Below, piece after piece: positions 1-10,789 of a DNA stretch of 64,000 nucleotides. How positions within the stretch are numbered: position 1 is the stretch's first letter; each line of letters opens with the position of its first letter. A program made the translations under genes and the position numbers. Below the pieces are notes generated by a model. It was not told the DNA's origin. It saw only the letters and a list, made by a program, of their open reading frames with translations, and did no database searches. Source of the stretch: Anthostomella pinea (Eukaryota > Ascomycota > Sordariomycetes > Xylariales > Xylariaceae); assembly GCA_963556695.1 (NCBI GenBank), contig CAUWAG010000003.1, positions 6,262,001-6,326,000 of the forward strand, written 5' to 3'.

Positions 1-612
1 GTGCTGGTCAGTAGGACCACCAGTAAGACGTACTCCCTATATTGGTCGACTTGCAAGACATTAGTCTACCAAGCGAAATGGCTCTTATCACAATCGAGAG
101 GGGCACCCGGGCCCTTTCTTGACTCTAGAATGGGGATGAGAAGCAGGGCCAGAAGTGCCGTTGCCAGGTAGTTGACCTGCAGCAAACGCTCGTGAACGCT
201 ACCCCGTGGCAGTCGTGTACGACGACACCACGAGCCCTGCGGTGAGGGTAGCGACGTCAGTGCGTGGCATAGAGGCATGCTGCTGTTCGGCGAACTGGCG
301 GATATAATCGTACGATTTTATATCATGGATCTAAACGGATACTTGCGAGCCCGGGAATGCCTCTCGGGGCTGACTCGCTGCTGCATCGCCTTTGGCCTGG
401 GAGCGCACACGCATAACCAGGTGGGAGACGTCGGGGTTCAGTAGTTGACGGCAGACGGCTAGGCCGATGTCTGAGTTGCTTCCTGTGATGATTACGGTTT
501 GGCCCGTCATGCGCAGGCTGGTGGGTAGACGGGTGGGGGTTGTGCGTTGCCGGCGCAAGAAGCCTTTGAATGAGGTCTCGAAAGCAGCGTCCTTTTCGAG
601 GCTGGAAGACAT
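1..612 (-). pseudogene. Short-chain dehydrogenase/reductase remnant, runs off the left edge
   Basis: The minus strand from ATG 610-612 reads the N-terminus of an NAD(P)-dependent SDR of the kind with a leader of about 35 residues before the Rossmann fold. The nucleotide-binding motif appears as TGSNSDIG where the family has TGxxxGIG, so one glycine is replaced by Asp, a G-to-A change. The frame then meets TAG at 331-333 at a position where relatives carry Trp (VWxxDM), and continues as SYDYIRQFAEQ and TAGL. A one-base shift near 280 moves the reading to VHERLLQVNYLATALL, the conserved NYL helix, and a further TAG lies at 63-65. The catalytic YxxxK would lie beyond the window. The product would be an oxidoreductase, but this copy cannot encode one as it stands. 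Confidence 0.75.
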
Positions 613-1208
613 GGTGAAGGACTGCGTTCGCGAATCATGAGAGTGTACTATACCCAGGTGGCCATGTCAAGCAAGCAGAGCTCAATTGTTCAGCTTGCAT
701 ATATTTATGTGTGGATTGAGAGAAGCGGAATAAAGCGGCCGGGCCATCCACAGCAAACGATGATTTGTAGACGTAACACTGCTGCTGGAAATATACGGCA
801 AGGAATGAACCTGACTGGGTTTCCTTTGTGCAAGTGTTGGCGCATGCTGCGTGCGAGCTGTTCCGTCGAGATTCATAATCACCAGTGCTGTCCTTGGCAT
901 CAGACGTCTTGGAACCTACGTAATGAACGTAGGAAGCCCACAACCAATAGGGAGTGCATGAGATGCTCACCCTCTCAGCCAGACTGCCGGGGACCCAACC
1001 AGTCCGATATCTCGGGCCCGGCCAAGGACCCGAGCCAACCGCCCTCGATTACTCTCAACCGCACCAGCACATGGCTGCTTTCGAACAATCTAACCATTTC
1101 AATACCCACGCCGCCTTGTAGGCACCAGGGCGCTTAGGCCAGGCAAGCTTTCATCGAGAACATCCGTGGCCCTTGGGCAGTACACGAGCATCCACAGTAG
1201 CATCGTAT
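613..1208. other. Intergenic, no gene recognised
   Basis: Both strands were read and no domain, splice pattern or repeat was found. A 166-codon plus-strand frame at 637-1137 has no recognisable composition. Confidence 0.5.
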
Positions 1209-1393
1209 TGTTGGATGGCGCACAAGCCACCGTGGCGTTCAGGGAGGTGGCAGTGCTGGTACCAACAAGGCCAATAGGGCATTTTTAGGCCACCTAGCCC
1301 ACAGAAGGATTTTCACACAGGCACAACACTCAAATCAGAATCACCAGAATACACGTTATCAACCAGATCAACCATAATACACGCTGTTCAACA
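1209..1393 (-). mobile_element. Solo LTR, family A, copy 1 (185 bp)
   Basis: The element begins TGTTGG and ends TTCAACA and is bounded on both sides by the 5-bp target-site duplication CGTAT (1204-1208 and 1394-1398). It aligns along its length with the reverse complements of the copies at 46822-47000 and 48956-49116 and directly with 58832-59011. TG..CA ends plus a 5-bp duplication are the signature of an LTR retrotransposon reduced to a single LTR. No internal region is present. Confidence 0.85.
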
Positions 1394-1414
1394 CGTATCA
1401 TCTCCAGACTAAGC

Positions 1415-1786
1415 TTAAGGCGAAGCAGTCTTGACACTTAACAGATACCTCTCAAGAACTTCGGCCGCCACCTCCATCTGTGGACCTAGCTGCGGCCCGT
1501 CTTGTTTCCCACTAACAGTTGACTTGGTCTGATTCTTGGAAGAAGCGTGTTGCGCATTCTCACGCAACAGAACCTCTACCATTGCAAGCCGCATAAGGTA
1601 TCCGTTCTTACCGCAACTGGTGTCAGAGTGCTTGATTTTCAAACGTGACTCGATCTTAACTCCAATGTTTGCCAACAGCCTGTTGCAGGTTCGTGTCAGA
1701 TTGACGTAGTCAATCTGCGTATCAGGCAAGACGTCATCGAGCAACTTTTCAAGGCGCTCAAGGTCTGCCTCAAAGTCAACTGCCGG
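1415..1786 (-). pseudogene. Uncharacterised open frame, probably a gene remnant
   Basis: The minus strand holds an open frame of about 123 codons that starts directly after a TGA at 1787-1789 and has no ATG near its beginning. Its composition is protein-like: two amphipathic stretches (ERLEKLLDDVLPDT and RLAMVEVLLRENAQHA) followed by a polar tail. It is not recognised. It sits between two solo LTRs, and its missing 5' part could have been removed or interrupted by the LTR at 1959-2118. Chance open reading is the alternative. Confidence 0.25.
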
Positions 1787-1958
1787 TCAGATCTCCGAGC
1801 GGCGACCATGGAGCCCTTTGATTTCTGCCCCGCTCGCCGGATCTGCTTCCCATGGCCGTTGAGCCTTGTGTGCCTGTGTGTCTGGTCATCCAGCAGATAG
1901 AATAATCTCGGCAGTGTCGTCTTGTTTTCGAAGAATCCGCGGATAGCTGACGAAATGG

Positions 1959-2118
1959 TGTTACGGTATTACATAATACCTCCACATATTTATGTACATA
2001 TATATCCCTAGCTTCCCCTTTCTCTTCCGACATTGCCTCTTCTTCCTTAGATATCGTTGAATCTAGATATTTCAACCCATCAGCCCCGACCAGCGCAGCT
2101 GCAGGCCTGATTGTCACA
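1959..2118 (+). mobile_element. Solo LTR, family B, copy 1 (160 bp)
   Basis: It starts TGTTACGG, ends TTGTCACA, and is flanked by a perfect 5-bp duplication AATGG (1954-1958 and 2119-2123). It is nearly identical to the 160-bp element at 19682-19841, which has a different duplication, so the two are independent insertions. Confidence 0.9.
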
Positions 2119-2371
2119 AATGGCAGTCATCTGAAGCATCCATGGTCCATGCTCGGGTCGCCAAGGTCCATGCTCGGGTTGCCGCTCCACGTCCTACAGG
2201 AGTGAGCGATTCTTCTTTAAGTCGGCTCCCACCCGATACCGGAAACGGGCATAGATTGAAGGCGATGTGGTCGGAATGTCGCCGGCAAAGATTGGCCCAC
2301 TGTGTAGTTCCATGATGTGGGATTTCAAAGTGTTCTATTAAGGAGAGATATTTAACTACTCTGGAGCGGCC

Positions 2372-2572
2372 TTATAGATAGCTTTTCTCGAAGGACCAGA
2401 TGGATGACCCCAAGGTCATACCGCCGCAACAACGGGGATGGGGCCCGTGAGCGGGACTGACTGTACTTATTATCTTGAGACCTCCACAACCCTGCGATGC
2501 AGAGGCTCTGGGAGGCGTGGTTTGCACTACTGAGGAGCTACCCCCCACGTTAAATACAAAACAAACAAACAA
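2372..2572 (+). mobile_element. Short non-LTR retroelement NL1, copy 1
   Basis: About 200 bp starting TTATAGATAGC and ending in the tail (AAAC)n after the conserved 3' end ACGTTAAATACAA. It is bounded by a 14-bp duplication ACTCTGGAGCGGCC (2358-2371 and 2573-2586), as expected for target-primed reverse transcription. Related copies lie at 3165, 49154 and 49358. No protein is encoded, so it is a SINE-like passenger or a LINE 3' fragment. Confidence 0.85.
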
Positions 2573-2586
2573 ACTCTGGAGCGGCC

Positions 2587-3164
2587 AGAGTGGCCCTATA
2601 TATATCCAAGATACTAAAGGAAAGGATACGTGGCCTTATATTGGCCGTATGTGACAGAGTCACAAATGGGGATAGTGATCCTGAAGAATGACTATGGACG
2701 GGCTAACGTAGCCCAGAATCCAACATGAAGTTGTACCGTGTTGTATTCCTACGTCTTGAGATAGCTTCATCGCAACATACCCCTCGAAGATGCCGAAGAT
2801 CAGGACCGCCGCGTCTCGCAAAGCGGGCAAAGCGGGCAATGCCACTGGAGAGAACTTCACCGGTAAGTAACTACTGGAACGAAGCCCCATGCTTCATCTC
2901 TAATAGGATAATACAGATAGGATATCGTGTAATTATGTAGCTCGAGGCTCTGTTTCACCATCCTGCCAGTGGGTTGCGAGACGATGATAACTAGCGAACA
3001 ATCTCGGGTCTTGGAATACAAAATATATATTTACAGTACTTGCGAGGGAAGGATCTTCAAATGGACAGGGCCTAGGGCAGCTTGTTTACAATACTTAGGG
3101 GAGAGGAGCACAGAATGGGCAAAATTCGTGGAGAAGAGCAAGTTCTTTTCAATAATCTGCCCCC
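2587..3164. other. Intergenic, no gene recognised
   Basis: A GC-variable spacer between two NL1 copies. No coding frame with recognisable content. Read on the minus strand beyond the NL1 copy at 3165, it keeps about 39 open codons that could be the displaced end of the ankyrin gene. Confidence 0.4.
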
Positions 3165-3363
3165 GATAGATAGCTTTTCTTGAAGGACCAGATGGATGAC
3201 CCCAAGGTCATACCGCCGCAACAACGGGGATGGGCCCGTGAGCGGGACTGACTGTACTTATTTTCTTGAGACCTCCACAACCCTGCGATACAGAGGCTCT
3301 GGGAGGCGTGGTTTGCACTACTGAGGAGCTACCCCCCACGTTAAATACAATCAATCAATCAAT
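3165..3363 (+). mobile_element. Short non-LTR retroelement NL1, copy 2
   Basis: It starts GATAGATAGC at the same internal position as copies 1 and 4 and ends with TAAATACAA and an (ATCA)n tail. Target duplication is not clear here. The tail abuts, and in the opposite direction supplies the TGA of, the ankyrin gene ending at 3359. Confidence 0.85.
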
Positions 3364-4450
3364 CTATGAAAACGTCGTCATTGTGGACGTGCTGAAATAA
3401 TGTTTCGAGAGGCAGTCTGGCCTCATGCACCGGCTTACATACGCTGCTGGCCCCTCCTGCGCGCACGAGTTCGTAGACGGCACTGGCAGTTCCCCTGGCG
3501 ACGGCTTCGCCAAGAGGGGTCACCCCCTGGTATGAGGCCTCCACGTCAGCTCCGACAGCAATCAGTTTCCGCAGAAGTTTATCTTTTTCTCCGACCCAGT
3601 CTTCTGAACCGGCAGAATAGTGTCCTCCCAACCGTGCACAAGCGTTCATCGGAGGCAGGCCATGTACTTGCGCACTGGTCGGGCTGACTGGCGACCCTGC
3701 TTCGAGAAGTGTAGTCGCGTTTTCGAAACGACGGTAACGTATCGCCACCGTTAGAGGTAGTTCCTGGCTGGTGACCATATCCGCACCTAGGCTCAGAAGC
3801 GTTCGAATGATCTTCTCAGTTCCTTCTTCCATTACTGCGAAATGCAAGGGCGTCCCGCGCGTGCTCTCACACTGAAGATTTGCGGGGATTCCGGTGGTCG
3901 TTATCCGGTACTCCACGACCGCGTCTAGACCTTCCTTTGCCGCCAAATGGAGGAAATGCCGCCCCATTCCCACTCCAACTCTTGTGAGCACCCGTAGGCA
4001 CGCACCCCGCGAAATGAGCAGGATCATTGTGGCCTGGTGTTTCCCCATCAGGGCAAAACACAATGCCGAGAGCATAGAATCTGCCACGTTTTCAAGCCTT
4101 CGTTTCTCTCTAGGCCCGTCGACCGGCACACCGTGATCGAGTAGCCACTGCACTATGGCTGTGTTGCCACTCCTGCAAGCCCAGTACATCCGACTGTAAA
4201 CCCCAGAGAGGCCAAGGTCCAGGCCATGTGAGTGCGCTTTCTCCAAGATGTCGATGCGGCCGCGGTATGCGGCCCAGTGGACTGCGTCTGAGCGCCTGTC
4301 ATCTTTGTTCAACGTGTAGAGGAGCGGATCGAAGACGTGGTGAAACCTTCTACTGACCACCGCGAGAGCCCACAGGTCGTGCTGCTCCAAGATGGTCGTT
4401 TCCGCAACGGTAAGCAAGAGCTCTTTGGCTAGTATGGCGAGAGCTGCCAT
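3359..4450 (-). CDS. F-box-like N-terminus plus ankyrin repeats, 363 residues, 3' end truncated by NL1
   Basis: A single exon from ATG 4448-4450. Residues about 5-50 form an F-box-like helix set (LLLTVAE...LWALAVVSRRFHHVFDPLLY). Ankyrin repeats follow to about residue 345, for example RGTPLHFAVMEEG, IIRTLLSLGADM and YQGVTPLGEAVARGT. Such proteins are thought to couple a ubiquitin-ligase adaptor to a target-binding ankyrin surface, but no partner can be inferred. The last codons (HNDDVFID) run into the (ATCA)n tail of NL1 copy 2 and the stop TGA comes from that tail, so the native C-terminus has probably been cut off. It is divergently arranged with the broken paralogue at 5015, with 564 bp between the two starts. 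No internal stops are present, so expression of a shortened protein is possible. Confidence 0.8.
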   Translation of the reverse strand: MAALAILAKELLLTVAETTILEQHDLWALAVVSRRFHHVFDPLLYTLNKDDRRSDAVHWAAYRGRIDILEKAHSHGLDLGLSGVYSRMYWACRSGNTAIVQWLLDHGVPVDGPREKRRLENVADSMLSALCFALMGKHQATMILLISRGACLRVLTRVGVGMGRHFLHLAAKEGLDAVVEYRITTTGIPANLQCESTRGTPLHFAVMEEGTEKIIRTLLSLGADMVTSQELPLTVAIRYRRFENATTLLEAGSPVSPTSAQVHGLPPMNACARLGGHYSAGSEDWVGEKDKLLRKLIAVGADVEASYQGVTPLGEAVARGTASAVYELVRAGGASSVCKPVHEARLPLETLFQHVHNDDVFID

Positions 4451-5014
4451 GGTTGAGATGATATTGATTGACTGAGACTGTCGGGCGACGAGTGGTAGCG
4501 AAGTCTTCGCAGAACGAATACCGAATAAGTTTGGTGCTTGCAGAGGATGCCTTGACTGCTCTCGGTTGGGGTACCATCTTCCGCCTTTTATGTCTTTTCT
4601 TTGGTGGAGTCATGGCTGAATAGAGTTGCGCCAGTTAATATCTCGAGAAAACTTAAAAAAGAAGAAGAGGAAGAAAACGCCTCATCAAAAACGTTGAAAC
4701 CCAAATTGATGAAAGTCAACGCTGTTTGAAGATTGCCGTCGCCGAAGCTCATCACCTGTGACCAGCCGCTGGCGGGGCCACCGAAATCTGCCACCTGGCT
4801 GGCGTCTGTCGTTCATCGAGTCTCACGTGACACAAGGCAAAAGCAATGTGATGCCCGTTTGTCGAACACAGAGGAAGAGTTTGCGTGAACTCCCCAACTC
4901 TTTCCCGCTCTACGCACATGAACGATTCATCCAGGTCACTGACTTTAACAGCGAACTCATCCCGCCTTATCCCACTGCAAATTATTCTGTCAGCGCAGCA
5001 ACCGCTTGCCCCAA

Positions 5015-7131
5015 ATGGCGAGACTTTCAGACCTGCCTTCAGAGCTCGTCCGCATCGTCGCCAAGAGCGAGGGCGAGAGCGACGCCGAACATGATACTGC
5101 GACTCCAGAAAGCCGTGTTCTAGGATCCAGCGACCTGGCGTCCTTTGCGCGCATCAGCCGACGATTCTACGATATCATCAACCCTGTGCTCTACGCCTTC
5201 AATCGAGACTTCAAGCAGTCGTCTGCTGTATCATATGCTGCAAAAAGAGACCAGATCAGTACTCTCGATCTTGCATCACAATTCAACTTAGATCTAGACT
5301 CCGCCACTGAGCATTTAGAGCAGTACTTGGAACACTGGGGCCCGAAGTCCCCGTTGTACCTGGCCTGCGAGGCCGGCCACGATGATACCGTGAATTGGTT
5401 CCTGGTCCACGGCTCACGGATAGATACACCATGTCTCGTTATATTTCCACGGCCGGCTGTGCGAATGGACTAGTCGCCATTATGGACTGCGATTGCTCAC
5501 AAGAAGCAGAGTACTGCTATTCTGCTCCTCTCGCGCGGGGCTGGGTGGATATCTCAAGAACCCGCGATAACCATGACCTCTGGTTCGAACACACCACGGC
5601 TCTTCATGAAGCTGCCGCACGAGGGTTAGCACGGGTTGTTGAGTACATCGTGAGGAACCTGGTTCTGTCTGTGGATGCTACCAATGGTCAAGATGAGACT
5701 CCCCTGCATGTGGCAGTCAAGGAGGATAGCAATTATCGGGTAATCCGGACACTGATCGAGCTTGGCGCCGATATCAACGCGGAGGTTGATGGAACTCTTC
5801 CAATTAATACTGCGCTCGAACATGGCCAGTATCGCTATGCCAACCAATTGCATGATGCTGGCGCCATAGTCACGCCTACCCACCCGCAGCAATCTAACCA
5901 TCCTATTCACGCTTGCGTAATAGCTCGTCATCGTACGATCGGTTATACTCGTGGCGGTGGAATATCTCAACAGAATGACCTGTTGCAAAGAATCTTGGCG
6001 GCGGGCGCCAATGTCGACGAGCGTCGCGACGATGGGCTCACACCCCTTTCATATGCCGCCTATGATGGCACTGTCGATATGGTGTTGAGGCTTATAGCCG
6101 CTGGGGCCGACGTTCACTTACGATCCTCTGGAATAACCCCACTCTGCTCTCTTATGTCCACTGCCGAAGACACTGACGAACGGATCGCGAAGATGGTTAT
6201 CCTGGTGCAAGCTGGAGCTCGCATGGATGAAGCTATACACGGCGCGGGCGCGGGGGACGATTCTCTCCTTGAATGGGCGGCGGACCTGTGCGACGAGACA
6301 CACGACGATGATCCTCTCGAAAGACTCCTGCTATTAGCAGAAAGTGTTCCGTTGCGTGATGGGTATATTGATTACCTTCTCGATCGCTCCTTCGATCTTC
6401 GACAGCCCCGAGCTTGCCGTGTTTTGCTCACGCATGGTGCCACACTGCGAGATGCTGGCAAGGCCTCTGTCTGGGCTTACCAGAGCATTGTGCCCACCCG
6501 CAAGCCTTCTAGTATCTGCCATGACCGAGATCCTAGCTTCGACTTTCTACTTGACTTTGGCTTCTCGCTTACCCAACTGTCTAGTCTGCTCACATATGCT
6601 TTAGAGTCGAAAGACTATATCCGAACTCGAACGTTGCTGCAGGGAGCTGCTCTTCAGGACTCACCCATGCACTTGGAGTGGCTCTACTCGGCTGTCCAAT
6701 GGGGAGAGATCAGCACCGTCGAGAGACTACTGGGGGGAGATATCGACGTCAACTCGAGGCCCGGCGACCATTGTATGTCTTTGTTGAGTTTCACGACAAT
6801 GTTTCGCCACACCAGCGTAATCCGTCTGTTGGTGGACCATGGCGCCGACCCTTTTCCTTATTATGGTCGATCCATTGGACCTGAATGTATCGAGGAAGGC
6901 GGATTGCTTGAATCGGCATCCCCGTCTAAGATAGCAGTGCATCGAGGCAAGCATCTCGATCTCATCAAGGCTATGTGGGAGCAGAAGCGGGTGCACCTAC
7001 GGCCTGATGCGAAGGCGTACATCCCTTGTGTCCGCCCCCAGTACCCGCAGGTTGTCCAGTGGTTGGAACTCCAGGCATCCGAGCAACAAAAAGCCAAACA
7101 TCTGGCACCCGACATGAGTGCCCTGGGATAA
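5015..7131 (+). pseudogene. F-box-like/ankyrin-repeat gene with one in-frame TAG and a frameshift
   Basis: ATG 5015 begins RLSDLPSELVRIVAK, an F-box-like start, followed by ASFARISRRFYDIINPVLY and ankyrin repeats. The first frame meets TAG at 5471-5473, but directly after it reads SPLWTAIAHKKQSTAILLL, a textbook ankyrin repeat, so the stop is a lesion and not a real end. Near 5540-5585 the coding content moves to another frame (EHTTALHEAAARGLARVVEY), which then stays open to TGA at 7129-7131 through about ten more repeats, for example ETPLHVAVKED and GLTPLSYAAYDGTVDMVL. Repaired length would be about 700 residues. It is a paralogue of the gene at 3359 and of the one at 19433. An intron spanning the lesion is the alternative but would remove good ankyrin sequence. 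Confidence 0.75.
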
Positions 7132-7611
7132 GCAGTTGCAGTTCATCAGCCCAACCCTTGTGCTTTTTCGCTGTACCTATCCCGGTCACCACAATCTTGG
7201 ACGTCCACTGCCTTGGTCAGGGGTGGACGAACACCTCTGAAATGTTGGGCCTATCGTGATAAAGGTCACCGTGAACGTGGAGGTGTCCGGGCTGGCTGGG
7301 ATCATCTGGTTCACATTATGCAGTGTGCTGTTCAACAACTGAGGGATGGAAATGGTATGGGATGGGTGAGCGTCAGGGAATTATAGCTTCCTGAACTGAT
7401 GATCAGGACAGAACGCTTGCTGAGCGCGTCACCTTTGTATGGAAGCTGGGTGGTCTCCAAACGCCTTGCTTGTCGACTAGGATCTATACAAGTCTGTTCG
7501 CATTCTTGAGAAATGAATTGTGTCTCGACTGATCTACAAGATGGAGAAAAGAAAAAGGTAAAGCGCGGGGTGTGAAGGGCCCAAGAGAGAAGGCAAAAGG
7601 AATGTGTTTCA

Positions 7612-7702
7612 ACCGCTAGAGGAATCGAACCGCTGTGCCTAAGGATATAGAATAGGAATACTCCGCTATTCGCTAGGCCGTACCAACCCGGCTACCAGAC
7701 TA
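7612..7702 (-). pseudogene. tRNA-like relic
   Basis: On the minus strand a D-arm (GCCG, loop GGTTGGTA, CGGC), a long anticodon arm bounded by CCTA and TAGG with an intron-sized loop, and a T-loop GGTTCGATTCC are recognisable in order. The acceptor halves do not pair, and one T-stem pair is lost, so this is a decayed tRNA gene or tRNA-derived repeat and not a working tRNA. Confidence 0.35.
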
Positions 7703-7965
7703 ACCTGATAAACTCGTATATATATCCTCTACCGTGGGTGCGTATGGAGATAGGGATGGGCCTAGGCTATAAGCTTCGCAGAGTGGCTGTTGGAGAAACT
7801 TTGTTCAACTGCTTCTTCGTATATGAGCTTAGCTTGCAAGGTCATGTATGGATGGAGATGGACGGATCAATGGATATATTAGCTGACGGAAAACGAGCCA
7901 AAATAACTAACTATGCCTCCAACTCTGGTTATCTATCCCAAACCTCCAACTGACATAGCCCGTCT

Positions 7966-8820
7966 TCACTGCGAACTTCCTGATAGACCACCAGACATGC
8001 ACAGCCCGGTCATGCGAGCTGGCTCCCTGATCACAACGCCCTCTTCGACTCCATCTACCTCATGCAGCGACCAGATCTCAGCCTCCCCCATGTGAGAGCC
8101 GGCTTCAGCCATTGCCTGCTGCCGCGTCGGGACGATCCATTCGGACCCGAGGATCAAGTCGCTGTGGTTGGTGATCGTCAGGCTGTCCTCGATGGGGTCG
8201 CCTGCATCAGGGTCGATCTGGAAGTCAAACTCGGTGCGGCCCTCGGCGTCGTCTATGCTTGAATCGTGGTCCTGGCTTGAGCGGTCGGCAGCGGACATGA
8301 GAGAGTCTGGCGTCTCGGGGGTGGCGGTGCTGGAGTCGTCTGTGTATGAATGCGGGCCGTGGGCTAAGCCTTGAAAAGGGTTACCTGTGCTTCGTCAACA
8401 TTTATTAATCGATCTATTTAGTCCCTTATTACCTGGTGAGCGTCGCATCTGCGGCAACGCAATGTGGGCCTGTTGGTACCAGTACCCAGGCTGAGCCAGA
8501 GCTGGTGCTGGTGGCGGGAGGAAATGGTGTTTGGTCTGAGCGGCCTGGTTCGCATGGCTCGCGTACCCATCGTGGTATGCTTGCGCCCATGCACTTGATG
8601 GGTGACTCGTCGTGGCGGCATACTGCCTGGCCATGTAGTGAGGCGCGTTGGGAAGTTGTCCAGGATGGTGAGGTGCCTAACCCCCGCAACTTGGGCAGCT
8701 TCCATTCACGGACACTTCGGGGGTGTTGACGATGTAGCATCGTCCGTATGAAGGGCAGTAATCGGGGAATGTGACGCGGTGTCGGCATTGGACATACGTG
8801 ACGATTTGATGGTAGCACAT
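7966..8820 (-). pseudogene. Uncharacterised cysteine-bearing protein gene with one in-frame TAG
   Basis: From ATG 8818-8820 the minus strand encodes a Cys-rich start (MCYHQIVTYVQC, FPDYCPSYGRCY, NGSCPSCGG). It meets TAG at 8677-8679 and stays open in the same frame as a Pro/Ala/His/Tyr-rich segment. An intron of 48 bp (8385-8432, GTAATAAG to GCACAG) joins RSPG to NPFQGLAHGPH, and a final acidic exon runs to 7966. The model gives 268 codons with the TAG counted. The paired CxxxxxxxxxC and CPSC spacing suggests metal binding, but no named domain was recognised. The TAG could be a CAG changed by a CpA-to-TpA mutation. Alternatively a 46-residue product ends there. Confidence 0.5.
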
Positions 8821-10085
8821 AGTGACTAGTGAAGATCTTGCTCAAACGGGTTGCTTCTTGGATGTGGTGTGCATTAACGAATCTGAAAGCCGCATAGGCG
8901 GGATCCAACCTGCTGCGAAACAATAATTATGGGTGGACGATTCCGATGTTCATTCGGTAGCAGATCTGTCTTCAACGGTTAGTGAGAATTATGGTGTCTT
9001 TGGTGAGCAACTTACCACTTCCATCGTAACCAGTCTGGAAACAAAAACCAGTGAATGATTCCTTATTTTGGTCTTTTAAGTACCTGAAGCTGGATCGAAG
9101 CTGGAGAACCCTTTGCTTTCAAGTTGTATGTGTTTTGTATTTTGAGCGTAGATAAAGGTCCAATGCTTTGCTATGGGCAGATACTCCAAGATGTTCCAGT
9201 GAAGGCAAACGGACTGCAGGTATATGTTTGCAGGAAGCTTGTATTGGATGTGAATAGGAGTGAGGCATCATCTGCTCGAGCATGGGAGGCAACGTGATCA
9301 GTGCAGTGTTGGGTACACAGCTAATGGTCTGGAGACCAGTTGACCAAGGGAAAGATAATTGCATACCTGGACGTCACGTTGTTGATGATCTGCTCCTTCG
9401 GGCCCGAATGCCGGGACCAAAACACCAAGCTCAAGATGTTACCAAGGGATGATCAAAAAGGAGTGTAGTGCACCAACAGGTATCCAGAGATTCATAGATA
9501 CTGGTGTAGGGAAATGTGTAGTTTGCCGGACGAGAAGGCGGATGTTGAGCGTTGATGTGGCGGCGATCCAATGCGTGCCCAAGTCTCGACCTGGGAGTGT
9601 TTACTTTGGAGGTTGTACTTGGGTAGTCAGCTGGGCAACAAGTGGCAAAATGGCTGGCAGCTGCCAGCTACTGTCGCCAGGTACGTACCCAGAGACCCAC
9701 CTACAGTAGGTGGCCTTGATGTGGATCCAGTGCATGGACCCATATGGAGTATTCTGGAACCCCACCAGATATGTTGGAGGTTACCTGATGAAGGCTGCCT
9801 GGCAACCCTTTGTTGCCCCAGGTACCTCACCACTGTAATTTAGGTATTTAGATACATCTCGGATGGAATCCTTTCCATCCGACCTTTTAATCAAGCACCA
9901 CACAGACCACTGATAGATTACAACAAGACTTGTGATTTGTCAGCATTTGGGAAAGCTACCAAAAGGCACACTGATAGGAGATATGTACGGGATAGCGCAT
10001 ATTTTTCTCGTGACGGATATTTTTAATAGGGAAAATCACCAGATAGCGCATAAATCAAATATCGCATATGTTTTGCCTGGAAACC
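8821..10085. other. Intergenic, decayed repeats
   Basis: No gene recognised. Short inverted and direct repeats occur (GGCAGCTGCCAGC near 9655, CCCACCTACAGTAGGTGG near 9697), and the motif GATAGCGCATA recurs at 9990, 10042 and, past the next element, 10360 and 10494, so this is probably degraded transposon DNA. Confidence 0.4.
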
Positions 10086-10328
10086 ATGTGGCTCCTCAAC
10101 CCATTTTCCAGCCACAATGACGGATGGGTCACGGACCAGGATACAAGGTACCTTGGAGCCCAACGGGTACCCATTTGTACCTGATTTGTAACCAACTGGG
10201 ATGATAGCTACTTCTGGGATGGGGACACCACCCATCCCTTCTTTCAATCAAGCAACTTCCAGAATACAGACCAATAGCCACCTATCGTGACCCTGGTCCT
10301 TATTCTGGATACCGCTACCACAAGGCAC
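10086..10328 (-). mobile_element. Element C, copy 1 (243 bp)
   Basis: It runs TGTGGCTCC ... AAGGCAC and is flanked by the 5-bp duplication AACCA (10081-10085 and 10329-10333). It is the near-identical reverse complement of 16911-17152. The ends are GTGCC/TGTGGC and not a clean TG..CA, so it could be a diverged solo LTR or a small DNA element with a 5-bp duplication. Confidence 0.8.
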
Positions 10329-10333
10329 AACCA

Positions 10334-10789
10334 GGGCTGCACGGACCTTACTAGCCCCTCATAGCGCATATCTAGCCCCATATATTACCCGATTTGGCAG
10401 CCGGGTAGCTGCCAGGCCCTAAGGTAGTAGGCCCAGATCACCTCTTATACCAGGCCCTCACAGGCTCTGGCACGGACCACCCCACCACCCAGATAGCGCA
10501 TATATTTGCTGGTGACGAATCTCATCTCCTATCAGGGGATCCCATTGTACAAGATGTGGGCCTCGGGCAGTCTTCCATCTGAGACCTCATTCTCGGACGA
10601 CTATCGTCTCCTTTCATCGCGAGGGCAGCGAACCTATCTGCGCCTGGTCACCTGGTACTGCTATTGATGAATCGCCAATGATACTCTGGATCGAACCCGA
10701 CCGTTGAAGCCAAGTCAGTGTGCCAAGCGATCTCGTCCACCTCTCACACAGAGGCGGGGTGCGACGGCAAGCTTCTGCCCTCAAGTGCC
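10334..10789. other. Intergenic upstream of the barrel-protein gene
   Basis: It contains two more GATAGCGCATAT motifs and a GGGTAGCTGCC inverted pair. No gene or clear promoter element was seen. Confidence 0.35.

Noticed and set aside
637..1137. 166-codon plus-strand frame
   Set aside because: Composition is not protein-like (many Cys/Trp/Arg scattered), no start context, and no domain.
4588..4794. 68-codon minus-strand frame between the two divergent ankyrin genes
   Set aside because: It has a Ser run and no recognisable feature, and overlaps the likely promoters of both genes.
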